NCBI RefSeq assembly: GCF_963422355.1
Contig: NC_085100.1
Location: forward strand, 2,228,210 to 2,292,209
Direction: 5' to 3'
Origin: Corticium candelabrum
Lineage: Eukaryota > Porifera > Homoscleromorpha > Homosclerophorida > Plakinidae
Length of the DNA: 64,000 nt
Shown in pieces: positions 10,658-21,969 of the stretch. The notes beneath the pieces are model-generated. The model made no database searches, was not told the DNA's origin, and was given only the letters and a program-made list of their open reading frames with translations. The first letter of the stretch is position 1. Every line of letters starts with the position of its first letter. Position numbers and translations under genes: made by a program.

Positions 10658-11155
10658 ACCCTACAGAACACAACCATCTTGCACTGACAATTCATTTGCC
10701 CTAGATTTGTACGGCTTCATTGCGTCTGCAAAATCACCTAGTAAGTTAGCGGGCCATCCTTGCAGCACGTATTTCAACACTCTCGCTAGTACAAGATCTT
10801 CACGTGTCCACCGTTTGATTTCGTCTGCGGATACAGGACTTTCGAGAACTTCCAACCGATGCAAGAGACTAACAACTTCGGGTGGTGGCGACTCCTCTAA
10901 AACATCTGGCTGTCCCCTTAATGGCAATCTGCTCAATCCATCAGCGTTACCATTCATGATTCCTGGTTTATGCCTGAAAGTGTAATGGTAGCCAGATAAC
11001 TTGAGGAACCATCTTTGAATCCTTGCTGACGCCATTTCGGACACTCCAGTTCTTTCATTAAACAGGGTAAGAGGTGGTTTATGATCTGAGACTAATGTAA
11101 AATGTCTTCCATAGATGTATTCGTGAAAACGTGTAACTCCAAACACTACTGCCAA
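10658..11155 (-). pseudogene. Gypsy RNase H, second half
   Basis: Reads LAVVFGVTRFHEYIYGRHFT then LVSDHKPPLTLF. The catalytic Asp of SDHK and the typical LSRLP ending of RNase H are present. The frame ends in TAG at 10658-10660 within CVL*GARVLVP, where a Trp codon would be expected, so this is probably a TGG to TAG change. A frameshift near 11160 separates it from the first RNase H part. Confidence 0.8.
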
Positions 11156-11166
11156 GCCTTCCCGTT

Positions 11167-11571
11167 CTATCTGGCGTATTTTTGTTCTGCAGTCGTTAAC
11201 GTCCTCGAAGCGAATGCTATAGGACGTTCACTGCCATCGTCTTCCTGGTGAGACAATACCGCCCCAATACCTACTGGTGATGCATCACAAGCTAGGATCA
11301 GAGGCTTTCGTGCTTCGTAATAAATCAAAACTTTCTGAGAAATCAATAGTGACAAAGGGTGCTGACTGCTGTCCAGTGCCAGCTGTTGGTACGCTTGTGA
11401 CATGTCGAGTTTGCTAAAAACCTTTGTTCCACCCAATCGTGCAAGAAGGTCATTTATCCGTGGCAGGGGATAGCTATCATGTTTTGCTACTTGATTGACT
11501 GTCATTTTATAATCCCCGCAAACTCTATAGAGCCACATGCCTTCGAAATTGGGACTATTGGTGCTGCTCAT
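11167..11571 (-). pseudogene. Gypsy reverse transcriptase with catalytic core deleted, fused to RNase H start
   Basis: The frame has the RT fingers and first palm motif (VFSKLDMSQAYQQLALD, with the first catalytic Asp). It then passes within about 20 residues to the RNase H start (ARKPLILACDASPVGIGAVL). The roughly 200 residues that should lie between them, including the Y-x-DD active site, the thumb and the connection, are missing. The deletion lies near 11350-11400 and keeps the frame. Confidence 0.85.
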
Positions 11572-12086
11572 TCAGAGTGCCGTACAGGCACGACAATTCC
11601 AGCGTCCAACAATTTGTAAAGAGCTTCTTCCACTTGTTTTCTGATTGCATGTGGTACGTTTCTTGCACGATAGAAACGGGGAGTTGCCTGAGCGTCTACG
11701 TGGATCTTGACTTCCACACCCTTAAGGAGCCCTAGTTCATCTCTAAATACCTCCTCATACTGCTCCAGGATACCATCCAGCCTCTCTATATCCAGTCGCA
11801 AAACCTGGTGGGATGCCTGCCAGTTCATTTTCAGTTCACTCAGCCAGTCACGCCCACACAAACTAGGGCCACTCCCTTTCACGACTAGTAATGGTAGCTC
11901 TACCCCCTTTCTGGCCTGAGGGGTACTTGCCTTGACGATGATTCTCCCCAGCAAAGGAATTTTCTCTCCTGTATAGGTCTTCAGGACAATGGCTGTATTA
12001 CGCAATGCAGGGCGCTGCCTTTTCCACAGCTGCCTATAAACAGCTTCATTGATCAGTGACACTGATGCACCAGTGTCGATTTCCAT
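11568..12086 (-). pseudogene. Gypsy aspartic protease and RT N-terminus
   Basis: Starts MEIDTGASVSLINEAVYRQL with the DTGAS active site. About 90 residues later comes the usual link (GLLKGVEVKIHVDAQATPRF) and the first RT residues (VEEALYKLLDAGIVVPV). A stop ends it next to the RT frame. An in-frame TAA at 12096-12098 lies between gag and DTGAS. Confidence 0.85.
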
Positions 12087-12095
12087 GTCAGGCTT

Positions 12096-13010
12096 TTACC
12101 CTTCTATCAGCACCGGAGTGAACCAGAGCTTATGGTTTGACTCCAAAGAATTTACTATCTCCTCTTTACTCACTTTGTGAGTCATATAGTGATGATACTG
12201 TTGTGACTGTTCACCATCCTTAGGTAATTCCCATTCCTGTTCCACTACAGCTGCTCGCTGTTCTTGCTTTCCACCCTTCCCTTTGGCCTTGCATGCTCTA
12301 AGTATGTGCCCCATCTTTTTGCACCCGTGACAAATTGCTAACTTAAAACGGCAGCTTGATGGAACATGGCCCTTATAACCACATCGATAGCAGCTTGACA
12401 GAGTGGGTTTCTGGCTGTTTACATTTTAGACAATCACTGGTGGTGTCTCAGGCTTGACAACCACACTTGCGCTAGCACTCAACTGTTCAGCATTCTTAGC
12501 TGCCAACTCCATTGCTTGAGCCACCTCGTACGCTTTCTGGAATTTCAGATCTCTCTCTGACAGCAACCGTCTCTGAATCCTCTCATCTTGAACTCCCACT
12601 GCCAGTCTATCTCGCAGCAAATCACTCAAAGAATCCCCAAACTCACAATATTCGGCCAGCCTACGTAATTCCGCTACGTAATTCGCCACTGACTCACCTG
12701 GCTGGCGGATTGTGCTCTTGAATTTGAAACGTAGCATCGTAGTAGAAGGCTTTGGGTGGAAATGGACCTCCAACGTGGCACAGATGTCTGCAAACGGCTT
12801 TTCTCTTGGCTTGTCCGAATCTAACACGCTTCTCAGCAGTGTTTCTGTACGAGCTCCCACGCTACTCAAGAAATGGCGCGCTTTCTGGCGGCATCTTCTA
12901 TCGCGTTAGCCACGAAGAGCTGCTGCATCCGTTTGGTGTACTGCCGCCAGTTGTCTTTGACTTCATCGAATTTCTGCAAATCGCCCAAATGTCGCCATCC
13001 TCGTCGCCTG
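12096..13010 (-). pseudogene. Gypsy gag with two CCHC zinc knuckles
   Basis: The capsid part starts near 13000 (DEVKDNWRQYTKRMQQLFVA), shifts frame near 12867 and continues with FKFKSTIRQPGESVANYVAE to about 12429. After an in-frame TAA (12426-12428) the same frame gives CYRCGYKGHVPSSC and CHGCKKMGHILRAC, two CX2CX4HX4C knuckles that bind RNA. The probable gag ATG just inside the 5' LTR leads to a stop unless one base is removed. Confidence 0.8.
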
Positions 13011-13088
13011 TGTAATATCTCGTGGTTTGCTATTGAAAGATCTACTACCAGGAATAAACCCCCGGATGACCAGCACCCGGATAATACA
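13011..13088 (-). repeat. 5' LTR, 78 bp
   Basis: In element orientation it starts TGTATTATCCGGGTGC and ends GATATTACA. The internal sequence begins CAGGCGACGAGGATGG; I cannot match this to a specific tRNA primer. The right target duplication CTCAG is at 13089-13093. Confidence 0.85.
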
Positions 13089-13093
13089 CTCAG

Positions 13094-14312
13094 CAACAGC
13101 TCTAGGTTTCAAATTACTGCAGTTGATTAAATTCAGCTATCTGAACGCCGCAGAACGCAGAACACTTGCCTAGAGTGCTTGATGGCAATTCTGAGTCATT
13201 TCTCCTACAACCACGCCCCCACTAGGACGTGTAAAAGATGTCGCTTGAACGAACTAACCGTTCAACAAAGAAGACAACAACCGAAACCGATGAGAGGGCA
13301 GGATTGGAGTGCTAAAGCGCTCTTTTACCCTTTGCAAAGAAAGTTGATCGCTGCGTAGCGCGCGTTGACAAGGACTTGACGTTATCTAATTCAACTTTAC
13401 CTAGGAGAAGCAGGGGTGAAAGTTCTAGCTGCTCTGATAATAAACAAAGTTCCTGCATTCGGTACAGCTGGTTGTACCAACGATGACGTGCTGCACTTCG
13501 TGGCGGTGCAAGGTCAGGCAATGGTAGATATCAAACTAAGATAGAAACACCTGCAAACGTCCTATTCAGAACCAAGTAACAATTTAGGGGCCTTGAAAGG
13601 AAAGCACGGGCTGTTCCTGTGCGAGATGGGAGAATGTACTCACCGCAAAGCTAGAACATGGATGACGTGAATCGTCTGCTACATCCGGTGCATCAAGCCT
13701 GTGCAGTTGTGCTGCAAGACACTCAGGAGTTCAAATTCCTACGCTGGTAAGACTAGACAGCACCGGAGGGCTAGTAGATGCCAACAGAGTGAGCTTGTCA
13801 GCAGAGAACATTCAGCAGTTTCCGCTAATAACCGTTGCTGAGTCAAATAAAGGTCAAACGAATTGGGGGCCGTACAATACTTCCTTCCAACTCTTCCTCA
13901 TGACATTATTACCTGCAGACTGCTGCTGCAAAGACAAAAAGACTGTCCGACGAAAGGGGCGTTACCTCGACCCGATGAGCGTGCGCTATCTCTCCTGGAG
14001 AGTAGCAAACGGAGACAGTGGTAGTGTTGTTGTGTTAGCTAGTCACCTATAAACCTATCTCAGGGGCGAAGTAGCAGAATTGCCTTTGCATTTTTACGGG
14101 GGAGATCGTGTGCGGTGAATGATGGTGGGGTCCGATGAACGGGGTCGCAGAGAAGGATCACGTTTACCGTCCTAGCCTAACCGTTTCAAGCCTTTGGAAG
14201 TCCCGCGTCTGGAATCACAGTCTTTACTAATCCTTCTTACTGTGGGCTTTAACAAAGCTCAGTCTTACTTCGTTTACTTCTTGCACGGCTGTCCGATGAT
14301 TGATGGTGTCCT
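13094..14312. other. No gene recognised
   Basis: This is the right half of the DNA that separates the FAM227 fragments. A short plus-strand frame at 13789-14052 and a minus-strand frame at 13312-13521 show no domain. 'caggggcgaagt' at 14063 resembles one hAT end, without a partner. A T-arm-like 'ggagttcaaattcct' near 13728 has no cloverleaf around it. Confidence 0.4.
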
Positions 14313-14730
14313 TGTAGCCGTGTCCATCTGTTTGATTTCAAAGAATGAGTTCGCACGGACTCCCAGTTTTCTTCCAGTTGATTCCACTTCTTCTAGGATT
14401 TTGATGTCCAGAGCTACAAAGTGAAATTGTTAGCCTTTCAACCGTTTGTGTGTGTGTCAAACGGCTGGTGGTCAAGGTGTACTATTACGTGCGTGTTTCA
14501 TAAGATCTGCGGCTATTGCTTCTTTGCTGTTGTAACCCCATCCAACGTTTCCAAGGTCTTCTCCGTCGACTCTTGACGGCCATTAATGATTTGGTGTAGT
14601 TGTTTTTCTCTAACCATTCCGTGCTCGTCTTTGGAGAAGGACGAGGCCCACTTGATTGTATCTTCACGGCAGAGTCGGTGGATTCGTCGAATTGGAACAT
14701 ACAGTAGCCTTGCAACGGCAAAGACTGCAT
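14313..14730 (-). pseudogene. FAM227 fragment: copies of exons 1 and 2
   Basis: 14730-14489 matches exon 1 (GYCMFQFDESTDSAVKIQS and TSTEWLEKNNYTK). After NNYTK a 7-bp insertion shifts the frame, so the end of the exon is read as a basic nonsense stretch. 14413-14313 matches exon 2 (LDIKILEEVE, then a net 12-bp deletion, then RANSFFEIKQMDTAT) and stops at about 14313, where homology to 44795 is lost. This is the 5' part of the duplicated, broken FAM227 copy. Confidence 0.85.
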
Positions 14731-15506
14731 GACCAGTTGCAGCCGAAAGATACCGAGTTTTGCTAAATTATTTTTCGAATTCGGTCAGTTTCTATTAGCT
14801 ATTTAGAGCTAGAAGAGCTCGCTTAGCTACTTTAGCTAGAAGAGCTCGCTTAGCTAATTAGACTCGTGACCATAGAATTTCGGATATCTACTCGAGTAGG
14901 CGAGACTAGTACGCGCGAGAGGGTATGGCTACGTGAGACGAATCCTAGCCGATATAACAGCTGGCACTGATAAATCTCATTCTGTAAGAATTGTCATTCT
15001 CTCCATCCTGAAGCTAGTTCTAGGTCTTGCAGTTTAAGATATGCATTTTATTAATTAATTATTTAACAACATTAATGAACTTTAAAATTTTATAGGACGG
15101 TATTATGCGTATGTAAGTTACAGTTTCTAAAAAATCTAGTTACCTTGTGATTTGATACGAAGGGACCTGGGTACATCCAAAGCATTGAACAATATGGTGC
15201 TAGAGCTCCGTTCGTGACAAACAGTCACAGAGTGCTCGTTTAGGAGTAACCGTTGCTTTGTAAGGTTGTGATTATTAGAACATCGTATTAATTTCGAGAC
15301 ATTTTCAAATTTGTCGTGGTAAGAAAGAGCCATGCAGTCGTAACTCTAGCTAGTGACAACAAAGGACACGTTCACGTTTCAGCACATCTATACAATCACT
15401 TCTATTACTAAACCAGCTTTTTAGCAATGCGTGCCTGCATGCAATCAGCACAACAGCAGCAAAATTATGGCGACGACGCAACAACAGACTAAGCGATATG
15501 CAACCA
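14731..15506. other. Spacer between the FAM227 fragment and giant gene copy A
   Basis: It aligns along its length with 45235-46018, the spacer between intact FAM227 and copy B, with small indels. Being upstream of FAM227 exon 1, it should contain that gene's promoter in the intact unit. A 'ttaattaattattta' AT-rich stretch lies at 15050-15065. No other gene is visible. Confidence 0.6.
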
Positions 15507-15652
15507 CTAGCTATAGGCTGTTACAGTTAGGTTTGTCTCGCAGCTCCCTATTTTGTTTGTTTTCTTTTTCAGCACGCGTACAGTTACAATGATAAAGACC
15601 ATGATGGCAACACAGCTGATTGCACTTCCAGCGATCACTCCAACCGGGACAT
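15507..15652 (-). CDS. Copy A exon 28: transmembrane helix and shortened tail
   Basis: Reads DVPVGVIAGSAISCVAIMVF, IIVTVRVLKKKTNKIGSC, then ETNLTVTAYS and TAG at 15507. The first 30 residues match copy B. In copy B the exon continues with RKQSPPNQEWTA and splices to a final tail exon. In copy A about 225 bp are deleted, joining 'ccctattttgtt' to 'tgttttctttttcag' across short T-rich similarity. This removes the donor and the tail exon, so the frame runs into spacer DNA. The tail here is about 20 residues with no phosphorylation-type motif; an arginine also sits near the end of the helix. Confidence 0.75.
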
Positions 15653-16275
15653 CTAAAGCAACAAGTAAAACGTGCACATTTCAATTCTTGAACATATACT
15701 AGAATTTTTAGAACTTTTTCTCTGAAGAAAGAAATAAATGTAGGAATTCTCTGAAGAAAGAAATAGATGTAGGGATTGTATAAAAAGTAACAGAGAACCA
15801 AAGCCAGACATCATTAGTGAATCATTCCAACCCACTAAATGTAAAATGTAGGGAATGTGGTTGAAAGGATTCACTAATGATGTCTGGCTTTGGTTCATAT
15901 TATCTAAATCTTGTTTCTGTTACTTTTTATAAAATCCCTACATATATTTATTTTTTCAGAGAAAAAGTTTCTAAAATTCTAGTTTGGTAAGTTTTTAGGA
16001 ATGCGAAAGCACGTGCACAACCTACTCCATTAATTAAACAAAGATTCTATAACGTAACAAAAATACACATTTTCTTGGTCATACTTGGTATACATGTATA
16101 GTCACGCATCTCGAGCATGTGGATCTTATGTATACAGTGTTCTGTACTTGCAAAATATGCAAATAAGTTGTGCAGTGTTTGTGTATAGGTTTGCAATTAT
16201 AACTTACCACTAATAAATGAAGCTGTGTTCTACTCACTTGAGAGCTACGAGCATATGTGCATGTAGTGTGTGTGT

Positions 16276-16345
<70 letters not shown>

Positions 16346-19300
16346 GGCGGGGAAGGGTGTAGAGGCTTAGTACGTCTGACAGGCCGGAGCACTGGGCTAG
16401 CTTGTACTTGTACAGTACCATTTGAACACGTTAGGGTACGACATGACATCCATGAAATGCTAGTTTCAAGAGCGCCAGCTACTTCGTCATTATTGTGTCG
16501 GTGTCATTGAACGCCACACGCACACGCCGACATTTGCGCACGTGCACGTGACTTCTACACGCGACCGGCTTGTACGCACGAGGTCTTTGATTTGCGGCTT
16601 AGAGGTGTCGGCTTTATACACGACAATACGGTAGCTCTAGTCAACTCACTTTGTGCGCAAAATTTCATCGTCTAGGCCACATGCACTTAGTTAAAACCCG
16701 TAACAAACGTCACATTCAACGTCGACATTTCGTGATGAAAGCGAGCCGAATTTGCTTTTGCCTTCTGCTTGAAGGCGTTGGTGTTCCAATTACGACAAGA
16801 AGAGGTATATCGCGTCCGCGATTGCGATGAAGTTCAACTTCACTACGTTTAGAGTAATACGCACTTCCGTTTGCTAGTGAAATTCAAAAGCGCCGAGCTG
16901 TAGTCTTTTAACTAGGGTTTTCAACCACAGCACGTGTCAAGAACTCTTGTCACCTTGTCCGTACCTAGTTAACTAGACAACGTACATTACAGGGTAGCAG
17001 GAGCTTGTGATTGGCTGCCTGGTTATTGCTAGCAATTGCTTACAACAATTACGTGTAACGTAAGTAGGGTATCAGGTTCAAATCGGTTCCAACAAATCTT
17101 TTTCCTTAGATGTTTCTTTTTTCTATCATCAAAAGAATACAGGTCGGCTTATTCTACGTCGTTTCTTAAAGTTTTAGCTTTAGATATGCCGTACTCAAAG
17201 AGTTATGCGTGACGAAAAAGAAAAAGAAGAAGAAGAAAGAAGACAAAATCCAGCGAAAACTCCAAAATTCAAGAGCGTTTTTCTAGTTCTGAAGACAAGA
17301 TGAGATCAATTCAGAAGTAGTCAAGCGTAGTTGAACTTGTAAGCTTTTCTATCTGTCGGTTTCAAGATATTTAGCCGGGTTTTAAGGTGATTTCTGGAGG
17401 TCTAAAATATGACCACGCCCACATAACCTTGTCAATCCCTACATACAGGGTAATACCGTACCCCTTGATATACAAGATACTACCGTACCCTGTGATATAT
17501 AGACAAAAAATGGAATTGAAAGCTACCTGTAGAACTGCTCTCGACTGGTGGCATTTGTGGGCATATTCCCATTGACGAACAGAGGACGGTAATGTAGATG
17601 GTGACTGTAGACGATAGAGGTGGCTGTCCGTGGTCACGAGCTAGAACTGTGACCGTGTATCTGTCAAGGCTGCCCTCGTTCAGCGATCTGGCCAACTGAA
17701 CTTTGCCCATCGTGTTGATGGAAAACATTCCGTCGTCATTTCCAGACTCGATACCGTAGGAAATATGGCCATTCAAGCCTATACTCCAGAAACAACGAAA
17801 AATGTTTAGAACTCAAAGTCAAACTTATTCTACACAGAGTTACCCGAGTCAGCATCTTGAGCAGTCACATCTGCTACAGTGAACCCAATGGCAGCGTCGA
17901 AAACAACCTCACCTTCATACTCATTTTTGTCAAATTGGGGTCGGTTGTCATTAACATCTTTTAGTTGCACAATGACGGTCGTTTGAGCTGTGCGTAGACG
18001 AGGTTTAGTAACCGTAGCGACAAGTGTGAAGCTGATCTGATGAAGAGTCTCGTAATCAAGAAGAGGCGAATTAGATACGACAATGGAGCCGTTAGCAGAC
18101 ACGTCAAATGCGGAGATGGGCAATGCGTCAGACATCTGGTTTGTTATTGAATAGGTGACTCGATTGCCTATCTTGCCATTGACTAGAGCTGGTATAGTCA
18201 ACACAATCTTTCCGGCGGCTGTGTGTTCTTGTACCCAACCGTCGTATGAGCGTCGTTGGAAAGCCGGACTTGGGAAATCTCCATCTTCTATGTGAATTGT
18301 GATAGACGCTTCACTGAACAAGCGAGGATTCGCGCGGTCCCACGTTTTGATTACTAGTTGGTATCTGTTTGTAATTTTGTAATCTAGATTGGCGTCATCT
18401 GCTACATCAATCGTGATTCCATTGACGGTCATTGTTACCACAAAATGTTGATCTTCTTTAGATGGCGACTGCGAAGTCAGTGAATACACGACCGGTCCTC
18501 CTATTGAATCTGCATCAATCGCTGAAAGAGACAAAAGTGTTACGCCTTTGGCCACGTCTTCTTTTACGTAGACGTTGTAATGTGAAAATGGAAAACGAGG
18601 AGGATTGTCATTTTCGTCTATTACTGTGATGTCGACGTGAGCAACAGAAAAAGCTTGAGAGTCAACAGAGGTGCCAGCCACTATGGCGATATCGTAATAA
18701 GAGATTGCTTCGTAATCGATTGATCCAGAAACGGTCACAGTTCCTGTAGTTGGGTCGATAGAAAACGGTAACTGATCTGCATTGTGCAGATTGTATATAA
18801 TTCCACTCAAGTTCGTCATCAATTCCAGAGATGGAGTTAATATCAATGGAACTCCTTTGTCGGTATTTTCGTTGATGCTAGACGATAGCGAAATGTGTCT
18901 AAACTGAAATGGATGCGTGACGATAACAGTGACTGCAAAACTGCACGATCTGGGACGACGAGCAGCGTCTGTCACGCTTACCAAAAACGAGAGATCGTAA
19001 GATTTGGAATTGCTGTCGGCAAGTGAGCGGAGTGGATTGGAAAGCTGAAAGTATGCTGTCTTGTTACGTTGCATCAGTGCCAATGGTGATACATTGTGCA
19101 AGAAAAGTGATTGAAAGTTAGAATAAGAGAAGGTCAGATTTCCATCCGTCCCGTTATCGTTGTCTACGGCATCCAAACGCAAAACATTCGAACCGACTGC
19201 TGTAGTGTAGGGAAGAGATGTGGCGACGTTAGACGGTTCACAGAGAGGAGGAGTATTAGAGGAGAGTACATTAACTTGAAGAGTAGCTGTAGAGCTGCAA

Positions 19301-21925
19301 GGTGGACTGGCCTGGTCTGACGCCACTGCGATCACACTATACGTATCGTCGGACAGTGGAAGACGGGATGTTATCATTCCAGAGTTCGTATTTATTGAAA
19401 ACACGCCCACATCGCTCGACAGTTGGTTTTGCGTAGCGATGGTGTTTGCATTAGTCGTTTCCAACGAATAGCTGACGACACCATTGACCGAATCGGCACC
19501 GTCGTCGTCGGTTGCCGTTACGTGAGCTATCACATATCCGATCCCAGCACTCTCCGGAACATGAACGACTTTGAGAAGATTTTTAAAGACGGGACAATGT
19601 TCATTGGGCTTCACTACGGATACTTCAATGTTTACAGATCCTGTTAGACTCGGCACGCCACCATCAGTAGCAATGACATTGAAAGTCAATAGAGATCCAG
19701 TTAAATACTCGAGAGACTTTGATAGAATGATATCAGCCGAGCTACCATTTAATCGAAAATATGTATGGTTGTTGTTAGTGCTGGTGAGAGAGTAAGATAA
19801 GTGTCCGTTTTTACCGCGGTCACCATCGGTAGCAAATAAACTCAAAATTGTCGATCCCACGCGACTGGTGGACGCAGCTATCAGACTGACTTTTGATGTT
19901 GCAAATACTGGTGGGTTGGCGTTGCTTTCTGCTGTTTCATTACAACTGTCTCCATCATACTGCGCCTCACATAAGCACGTAGTAGGAGCAATGCAGGTAC
20001 CGTGAGCAACGTCGGTACAATTGTCCACGTTGGAGCAATCGGGAATGTCACAAGCTACACCGTTCCAATGGATTTGGCACAAACATCGGTCAAACGAGAG
20101 ACACGTTCCATGACCTGAATGTAAAGTACATTATAATATATAGAAATACTACTCTCATTTGCATTATTCGTCTAGCAATTGACTGACCTGAACAGAAGTT
20201 ATGTGTCTCGCACGAGTAGGAACTGCAGTTCGAGTCGGTGTATCCAAACTCACATTCACACAGATCCACTTCAACGCATTTGCCGTGACCGGAACAATCG
20301 TTCCTTCCCTTGCACTGCGCTTGACTGCAATTTTTACCAGAATAGCCAGAGTAACATCTGCACTTTGTTTTGGAAAGGCACACTCCGTTACCAGAACAAT
20401 CGTTCACTTCAGGACAAACGTCGGCAACGGCACAGTTGCTACCCGAATATCCATCGTAGCACTGACAAACGTTAGGTGACACACATTCGCCGTTACCAGA
20501 ACACTCGTCTACACCGTTACAGAGAGGAGTGGTGCAGCTACCACCAGCCCATCCCACATCACACCGACACACATCAAAATCGACGCATCGACCGTGGCCT
20601 ATGAAATCAACAAACAATAGAGAAAAAGTTGGTAGGACGCCAAGAAACTACTGACCGCTGCAGTATCCGTTGAGTTCGCACGAGTAGAGAGTGCAGTTAA
20701 TACCAGCCCATCCCAACTCACACTCGCACTTATCATGATCGACACACACGCCATGATTAGAACAATGGTTCACGTTATCACAACGCGCTCTCTCATTGCA
20801 CGCCTCACCAATATAACCTGGTGTACACTCACACACATCGTCCGACTTGCACAGTCCATGAGAAGCACTAGTACAGTTTGATACACCAAAACAAGCAGCT
20901 GCAAAACGGACACATTTGTTGAGTTCGAATAATCGGCTAGTCGACAAAGTGAGTACTGACCAGGCCTTTCACAGAACGGTCCATCCCATCCAAAATGACA
21001 GCGACAGAATCCAGACACACAGTCCCCATTCACACTGCAATTTGCACAAGAACCTATAGATAGGTAACAGGTAGCGTCATGGGCTGCACACAAACCAACA
21101 ACACAGAAACAATAACCTCGACTACATTCGTCTCCAAACCATCCCGAAACACACACGCAAGTGTTGTTAACACAACGACCTCTGCCAGAACATTGAGTTG
21201 GACATCCTGACAAACAAGATGAAAATTTCTGCTAAAGTTAGATCGGTTACACCCTTCAGATAAATATTACCAATCTTGAATGCTTCCTGTTCGGCAAGGG
21301 ATGTGTCGTTAGTGACCGCTACATCAAATATGCACTCGTTCAGTTTTATTCCCGTTAGATTCAGTTGACTGCACACTGATATGGCCATCTGGGCAGAAAT
21401 ATTCAATTAGTGTAATTATATACGTAATACTTGTAACGCTAAGCTCTAGCTCGATAACAATCAAGATGTAGCTATACAACGTAAAAATATTATAACGGTT
21501 GTTCGCTTTTTTTCTCGATTTCTAATTCTCGTTTATATCTACCACATACAGGTTAGAGTGTTCGGTCTGTACACAGTACCCGATTGTACACAGTAGACAA
21601 CTTATTGGCATTGAAACGGAAGCAAACGCTGCCTATCGAAGTAGGAAATAACGTCTGTTGCCTAGCAAATCAGACCTAGACTTGTCTGACTCGTTTCTGT
21701 AGGTAGATCTGGACCTTCGTCGATGTAGAATCATCTACAGTTGTATTATTTTCTTTAGAATGTAAGTGTAGGGTTTTTCAAGATAGACAATGGTAGCTGG
21801 GTAATGTTTTAGACAGTTAAAATTTACAGCTAATTAATTAGGATATGAATTACCTATTCACGGTGAAATTCTGGTTTAAAAATCTTTATTTTGAATTGCA
21901 CAGGAACGAACACGCACACACACGT

Positions 21926-21969
<44 letters not shown>

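Larger units (their letters stand above)
9299..13088 (-). mobile_element. Ty3/gypsy LTR retrotransposon, decayed, 78-bp LTRs
   Basis: The element runs right to left and is 3790 bp long. It has two 78-bp LTRs that start TG and end CA in element orientation, a purine tract next to the 3' LTR, and gag, protease, RT, RNase H and integrase in the Ty3/gypsy order. A 5-bp CTCAG duplication flanks it. It is inactive: the catalytic middle of the RT is deleted, and there are in-frame stops at 12426, 12096 and 10658 plus frameshifts near 13000, 12867, 11160 and 10426. The LTRs differ at 4 of 78 positions, so the insertion is not recent. It lies inside the 6.5 kb that separates the two parts of the FAM227 fragment. 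Confidence 0.9.

Noticed and set aside
10658..12428. Stop-codon readthrough as a regulated gag-pol strategy
   Set aside because: The element also has several frameshifts and lacks the RT core, so plain decay explains the stops better.
13640..13750. Possible tRNA or tRNA-derived SINE from 'ggagttcaaattcct'
   Set aside because: Only a T-arm-like piece is seen; no matching acceptor stem, D-arm or anticodon arm could be drawn.
17830..17843. Extension of the cadherin frame (GNSV) past the donor
   Set aside because: The DSG|GTAACT donor and the next exon (GLNGHIS) fit in phase, so the extra residues are intronic.
19111..19795. Plus-strand frames opposite the cadherin exons (also 48296-48668 and many like them)
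   Set aside because: They are antisense shadows of well-supported minus-strand exons and have no domain of their own.
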